64,000 bases of DNA from Synchiropus splendidus (Eukaryota > Chordata > Actinopteri > Syngnathiformes > Callionymidae), in contig NC_071335.1 of the NCBI RefSeq assembly GCF_027744825.2, positions 8,967,001 through 9,031,000 of the forward strand, written 5' to 3'. The notes beneath the pieces were generated by a model. The model saw nothing but the letters and a program-made list of their open reading frames with translations, did no database searches and was not told the DNA's origin. Each line of letters opens with the position of its first letter. Within the stretch, counting starts at the first letter, position 1. Shown piece by piece: positions 60,101 to 64,000 of this stretch. A program made the position numbers and the translations under genes.

Positions 60101-63100
60101 GTCCTGGAGACATACAGGTCCTGAAGAGGTGGCAGGTTGCAACCGATCACCTTCTCAGCAGAACATACGATGCGCTGCAGTCTGCTCTTGTCCCTGGAGG
60201 TGGCGCTGCTGTACCAGACGGTGATAGAGGAGGTGAGGATGGACTGGATGATGGCTGTGTAGAACTGCACCAGCAACTTTGTCAAACTGCGTCATTATGA
60301 CCACGAAGGGGTCATCTCAACAGCCATTCATTTTCATGCCATGTAAATATTAGACAGCTTCATGTTGATGCTTGCTGATGAAGAGCTACTTGGGTGAGAT
60401 GAGAAAACTATATTTATGTTTGATTCTCTGTTGCTTACTAGAGTCCCAGCTGCAGCTGGAGATGAAACGCTTGACACTGCAACTGCTCTTTGCCAAACAA
60501 GTCAGCATGGAGCTCAGATCCAAAGTCAAAACCTTGAAGAACGTCAAACACAAAGCTGCGGCAGAGAAGGTGCAGGCTGAAGACCAAAAGCTCAAACAGG
60601 TGACCAGATGAAAATTCTTTTTCTGTCACATGTGGTTAACAAATCAATGTGCAATAATGTGTCGCCACTAGGACCTGTATGTGGATCGACTGACAAATGA
60701 TCTGGAGAAAGTGACCCAGCAGATCAACATGTACCAGGTCCAGACCGAGGCGCTGGCAGAGGAGACACAGGCAGCTAGAGAGTCACTTTCGGAGGTAAAG
60801 ACTGGACACGCAATGGCTTTTAACAAAGAGTGCGTTCATTGTCTTGATATGGCAGCTCACTTCTTCACTTCCTGCCACTGAATTCAGGACTGAATGTCAT
60901 TTATTTAAATGTCTCCAAAAATCGCATTCATTTGTTCTAGCCTCTGATCATTAGTGCCAATTGTTCAGCACGATAAACTGCAGTTCTTTTCTAGAAAACT
61001 ATGAATACATAGATGAAATCGTTTTGACCTTCGACTGAAGACACTTTTACTCACTTACGTCTGTCACCATACTCAAAACATTGACTGGTTGTGGTGGCGT
61101 GTGTGAGCAGGTTAAGATGGAGACACAGTCTTTAGCCATGGTGAGGAAGCAGCTCCTACAGCAGTGGAACAACAGTCTGCTGGTTTTGAAGAGACGAGAC
61201 GAGGCATTTACTGCCATGCAGGCCGCCATAAGGTGAGGACCACATGTTCATGTTTTAAATTTGGTTTTGATGACTGTCTGTTGACATAAATCAAGATCTC
61301 TCAGAGGGGCTCTTCTTGCTCTTCAAGGTCATGTTGCTTGGATGTTTGTTCAAGAAGTACTTTTAAAATGAACAACTCTCCCCCCATTTACTGAATGTAT
61401 AAAAAAACAACTAAAAACTATTGAATACTGTTGATAGTCATATCAGAATCAGTCGGAGAAATTCTCCTCACTGTTTCTTTCAGTGAGGTGGAGCACCAGG
61501 TGATCTTGCTGGACAGACAGCTTGAAGGTTACAAGAAGTCCACCATACAGGAACAGGAGGAGAGCGAGACACTGATGATGCGTCTTAACTGGGCACAGAT
61601 GGACTGTGCCACTTCCAATCATCAGATCAGTCAGAAGCAACTACAGCAGGAAGTTCTACGAGCACGCTACAGCACCTGCGTCCGAACTCTTCGAGAGACC
61701 GAGTTGGCCCTCACCAGGCTCAGCAAGGTAACTGCCTCACCAAGCTTGTCAACCTGATACTCTGATCTTCATCTAAGATCATCTATCCAAAATAAACAAG
61801 CACTGCCACACCACACAAAACAAGTGTCATGTTTATACTGAACCCAACATGTGAGACACGGGAGACCTGACTGAGGCCAAGAGCCATCCAGGGGCCAATA
61901 GTGTGTGTTAACCAAAGTGGCCTTCCCTGTAAAAGCACACGCCAGTTCAGAGTTTGCTGTGCTCCAAAAGCATTCCCTGATTCAACTATGCCACAACTAC
62001 AGCAATATATTGAGGAAAATAGCTATATTATAAAGGAAACAACATGACTGTGGTAAACTGAAAATTTAATGCATAATAATGTCTTTAAAAAACATGTAAT
62101 GTAGAAAAATCTGTAAGAATAAAAAGTCTACGAAATAGATTAGTTTAGATAATTGAATGAAGATAAAAATATGACTGTGTCTATTCTCTTCATTAAATGT
62201 ATTCATTCACTGTACATTTGCCAGGCCTACTTTCACACTTCTCCTTTCTTTGTGACTGTTGCGTTATTTGTCAGCTCTGCCACATTTTCGCTAGTGACTA
62301 TGTGGTTAGATCCTGTGACAGCATGACATGATGCAGAATCCTGGTGAGCACCAGTTCATGATTCCTGGAAGGGCAGTAATGCAGGGGCATATTAGATGGG
62401 GTGAGTTTAGTAAGATAAAAGCATATCAAATGTAAAAAAAACCCAAAAAACAAATTCATAATAACTCTGAGTGCTCTAGTATTGGTCTATTAGGCTCCTC
62501 ATCTCTTGGAGGACCTCTGTCATTCCTGGTTGCCTTGGATTGGGGATCATGGTTTCCTGTTTTTCCTCTTTTTCACCTTCGGTAGGAGCTCAGCACCTAC
62601 CAGACTGAAATGAATGATCAAAGGAGACAGCTTGAGAGGCAAAACGCTGTGCGGCTGGACCTGGAGGACCAGATCATGGCCACCATGGAGCAGAAGCTGA
62701 CCCATAATAAGGCTGCCAAGTATTCCAAGCGCCTGGCTGAGAGGACAGCGTCGCTCAAGAAGGAGAAGGTGAAGATAGCATGTGCTGCACATCAGCAGCA
62801 GCAGCAGTGGGCAATGTAGGGATTGTCATATGAGTTTGGGTTTCTTTTTACAGAAGACTGTGAAACTGGACACTGGAATAATGTTCTTTACAAGGATTAG
62901 GTCACAGCATTTGCCTGCATTCAAAAGTGACCACTGACACGAACCTTAGTGCACAGCGCCACATGTGCAAATTACATTCACATAAAGATAACTAAACACA
63001 TGCAAGTGTGTGGGAAAAAGGTTATTTATTTCCAAGCAACTTGTGGTCCATGCTTGTACAGTAAATGTCATGTCATATATACATTTATTCTTGTTGGGGA

Positions 63101-63991
63101 AACCTGTTCGACAGTGGCTGGACTACAATTTGTTGAAACAGACTTCAGCTGTTCTGTCGTTAAACAAAAAATAATGAAATGACCACAGGGTACTTGTTGA
63201 ATCAACTTGTACAGTTGGATGAGGAATATGGCAGTGATGAGGAGTGAATATCACAGATTTTCTGTCTGAGCTCTTGCTACGAGAGGAAACCTGATGAGTG
63301 TCACTCATGGTATTTTTCTGTGCCTTATTTATACACGGGAAGCAATGAATGTTTTGGTTCTGCTCTCTCTAACATTGTCATGTTGTTCTCAGATACTGCT
63401 TCTATTCAGCAGCCTATTGTTGTTTTTAACCATCTTGTGTTTTGCCCCTCAGGTCTCCCTGACGTGGCAGTTGGAAAATGAGTTGGCAGGTGCTGGATTA
63501 GAGAGCAGTGTGTTAGGACAGCGTCTAGACAGCCTGGAGCTGATCCAGACTGCCCTCGAGGAAGAGATCGGCACCTTAAACAAGATGGTCACCGGCAGTG
63601 AGGCCAAGGTTGCGTCTTCAGTGACACTTATTGGGCAGAAACAGACGGCCATCTCTACGTACAACAGAAAGATCAGTCAGATAGCAGCCTCCACTGGGGT
63701 GAGGGTTCCTTCTGACTTGTATTGTACTTTGTCAAGCTTTCAATAGACTCCACAAATATGCTTCTCTATCATTTCAGAATGAGGATCTTAGTCCAATGCA
63801 AATTGAGTTGGATGCAAAGAGCAGCGAGATTCAAGACCTGGGTGCAAACATCAGAAGGAACCAGCAGCTGTGGATGGACAGACAGGGAACGCTAGTGGGA
63901 CTTAGTGAGGAGTTGCAGGCCAACAGCGACACCTTACAGAACCTTCAGATTGAGCTCACAGCCAGGAAGCAGAAGACCCTTCGTCTGGAGG
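57070..63991 (+). CDS. ccdc40: CCDC40, axonemal 96-nm ruler coiled-coil protein (3' part outside window)
   Basis: Join of 57070-57142, 57549-57664, 57789-57872, 58113-58332, 60442-60599, 60672-60794, 61111-61232, 61484-61727, 62586-62768, 63453-63698 and 63778-63991. All junction phases agree and give 594 residues plus one base before the window ends; human CCDC40 has about 1140. A short N-terminus precedes the conserved 'HPLVRRQQTALSRQLTKQLD' (residues 63-82). From there on the chain is nearly all coiled coil, with family landmarks 'LTLQLLFAKQVS', 'DLYVDRLTNDLE', 'RDEAFTAMQAAIR' and 'LTHNKAAKYSKRLAERTASL'. CCDC40 pairs with CCDC39 to set the 96-nm repeat and place inner dynein arms and the nexin-dynein complex. 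Loss causes primary ciliary dyskinesia. It is tail-to-head with TEX2. Confidence 0.93.
57143..57548 (+). other. CCDC40 intron 1
   Basis: No exon or repeat recognised in 406 bases. Confidence 0.6.
57549..57664 (+). CDS. ccdc40: CCDC40 coding exon 2 (residues 25-63)
   Basis: Acceptor 'ctcttgcag', donor 'cac|gtctgt' (weak). Phase 1 in, 0 out. It is acidic and ends 'DFIILNAEH', the lead-in to the conserved core. Confidence 0.85.
57789..57872 (+). CDS. ccdc40: CCDC40 coding exon 3 (residues 64-91)
   Basis: Acceptor 'cctttgcag', donor 'atg|gtgagt'. 28 codons, 'PLVRRQQTALSRQLTKQLDR' onward; first coiled-coil segment. Confidence 0.95.
58113..58332 (+). CDS. ccdc40: CCDC40 coding exon 4 (residues 92-165)
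   Basis: Acceptor 'ggcttttag', donor 'acag|gtgagc', phase 0 in and 1 out. It encodes 'EIGVEMFQVQEHLARLQVKL' and more coiled coil. Confidence 0.95.
58978..59021. repeat. Perfect 13-bp-arm hairpin
   Basis: aggacggtaggaa (58978-58990) and its reverse complement (59009-59021) enclose 18 bases that themselves contain 'ccttcct', a further partial match. It stands at the junction between a unique-looking frame and the dispersed repeat, so it may be an element end. Confidence 0.85.
59030..59560. repeat. GGTCTYG-rich fish dispersed repeat
   Basis: Repeated 'ttggtcttggtctcagg', 'ttggtccggtctcggtac' and 'ttgactacaacattact' phrases mark a common teleost repeat, here in two blocks (about 59.05-59.21 and 59.43-59.55 kb) separated by other DNA. 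Class not assigned. Confidence 0.5.
59850..60285 (-). mobile_element. LINE 3' fragment, same family as in TEX2 intron
   Basis: Minus-strand frame '[20 protein letters not shown]' and 'NLPPLQDLYVSRTQRRAGG' matches 38.35-38.05 kb closely. The tail 'tttcaactttattgccaatg' matches 37.53-37.56 kb. Only the last part of the RT ORF and the tail remain. It lacks the 258-bp insertion present in the TEX2 copy. Confidence 0.85.
60442..60599 (+). CDS. ccdc40: CCDC40 coding exon 5 (residues 165-217)
   Basis: Acceptor 'gcttactag', donor 'acag|gtgacc', phase 1 in and 0 out. It encodes 'LTLQLLFAKQVSMELRSKVK', an Arg/Lys-rich coiled coil. Confidence 0.95.
60672..60794 (+). CDS. ccdc40: CCDC40 coding exon 6 (residues 218-258)
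   Basis: Acceptor 'cgccactag' after a 72-base intron, donor 'gag|gtaaag'. It encodes 'DLYVDRLTNDLEKVTQQINM', the best-conserved block of the first half. Confidence 0.95.
60795..61110 (+). other. CCDC40 intron 6
   Basis: 316 bases with nothing recognisable. Confidence 0.6.
61111..61232 (+). CDS. ccdc40: CCDC40 coding exon 7 (residues 259-299)
   Basis: Acceptor 'gtgagcag', donor 'aag|gtgagg', phase 0 in and 2 out. It encodes 'QQWNNSLLVLKRRDEAFTAM'. Confidence 0.95.
61484..61727 (+). CDS. ccdc40: CCDC40 coding exon 8 (residues 299-380)
   Basis: Acceptor 'gtttctttcag', donor 'caag|gtaact', phase 2 in and 0 out. It encodes 'LEGYKKSTIQEQEESETLMM', a charged coiled coil. Confidence 0.95.
61728..62585 (+). 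other. CCDC40 intron 8
   Basis: 858 bases of AT-rich DNA with nothing recognisable. Confidence 0.6.
62586..62768 (+). CDS. ccdc40: CCDC40 coding exon 9 (residues 381-441)
   Basis: Acceptor 'ccttcggtag' (few pyrimidines close by), donor 'gaag|gtgaag', phase 0 at both ends. It encodes 'KLTHNKAAKYSKRLAERTAS'. Confidence 0.95.
62769..63452 (+). other. CCDC40 intron 9
   Basis: 684 bases with no repeat or exon recognised; it ends in a strong pyrimidine tract and 'cccctcag'. Confidence 0.6.
63453..63698 (+). CDS. ccdc40: CCDC40 coding exon 10 (residues 442-523)
   Basis: Acceptor 'gcccctcag', donor 'tggg|gtgagg', phase 0. It encodes 'VSLTWQLENELAGAGLESSV' to 'LIGQKQTAISTYNRKISQI'; it matches the family's 'ERKQxxI..xNxK' pattern. 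Confidence 0.95.
63778..63991 (+). CDS. ccdc40: CCDC40 coding exon 11 (residues 524-595)
   Basis: Acceptor 'tatcatttcag', donor 'gag|gtatga' at 63992, nine bases before the window ends. It encodes 'LSPMQIELDAKSSEIQDLGA' and a 'LWMDRQGTLV' segment. The rest of the gene lies outside the window. Confidence 0.9.
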
Positions 63992-64000
63992 GTATGACAC

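Larger units (their letters stand above)
58333..60441 (+). other. CCDC40 intron 4
   Basis: Holds a 143-codon frame (58522-58953) with no recognised product, a 13-bp-arm hairpin (58978-59021), a GGTCTYG-rich dispersed repeat (59.03-59.56 kb) and an antisense LINE tail (59.85-60.29 kb). No exon seen. Confidence 0.6.

Noticed and set aside
1..64000. CRISPR array, operon, phage or other prokaryote-type system
   Set aside because: The window is vertebrate nuclear DNA with spliced genes; no regularly spaced direct repeats or clustered prokaryote-like genes were seen.

Overview
The window looks like a teleost fish nuclear chromosome, probably a spiny-rayed (percomorph-type) fish. The genes are split by GT-AG introns, the proteins are vertebrate-specific orthologues, and the non-coding DNA carries repeats typical of fish: DIRS-1-like tyrosine-recombinase retrotransposons, CR1/L2/Rex1-type LINE ends, Tc1 and hAT relics, and long CA/GT microsatellites. 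No bacterial, organellar or viral segment was recognised.

Layout. Bases 1-21.2 kb hold no gene I can support. They contain simple repeats, dispersed-repeat relics and two dead DIRS-like elements, both coded on the minus strand: a decayed gag/RT-RNaseH/recombinase copy at about 10.6-13.95 kb, and a roughly 1.7-kb internally deleted copy with inverted terminal repeats at 18.66-20.33 kb. A single-coding-exon MYADM-like gene (four-pass tandem MARVEL, eight membrane segments in all) lies at 21.46-22.32 kb. From 22.6 to 36 kb the DNA is non-coding apart from a CpG-enriched patch with a good splice donor near 24.6-25.4 kb, which may be the promoter and 5' exon of the next gene.

TEX2 (ER lipid-transfer protein with PH-like and SMP domains, orthologue of yeast Nvj2) occupies 36.0-54.0 kb in 11 coding exons. 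I joined these by matching splice sites, phase and the known protein order. Joined, they give 1052 residues, with a polyA signal at 55.29 kb. Its introns hold a LINE, a Tc1 scrap, a hAT-type non-autonomous element with a target-site duplication, a possible internal promoter and a strong hairpin. CCDC40 (axonemal 96-nm ruler protein) starts 1.8 kb downstream on the same strand. Eleven coding exons (about 594 residues) are visible before the window ends inside the gene. A near-perfect palindromic RFX X-box sits upstream of it, which fits a cilia gene.

The three genes have unrelated jobs: membrane organisation, ER-contact lipid transfer and motile cilia. I see no operon-like or system-like co-operation and no convincing undescribed system. 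The more notable signals are regulatory or structural: the X-box, the intronic NRF1/ETS cluster feeding an in-frame extension of TEX2, a set of CTCF-like motifs, duplicated DNA flanking the first TEX2 coding exon, and several perfect hairpins. All homology calls come from recognising motifs by eye; no search was run.
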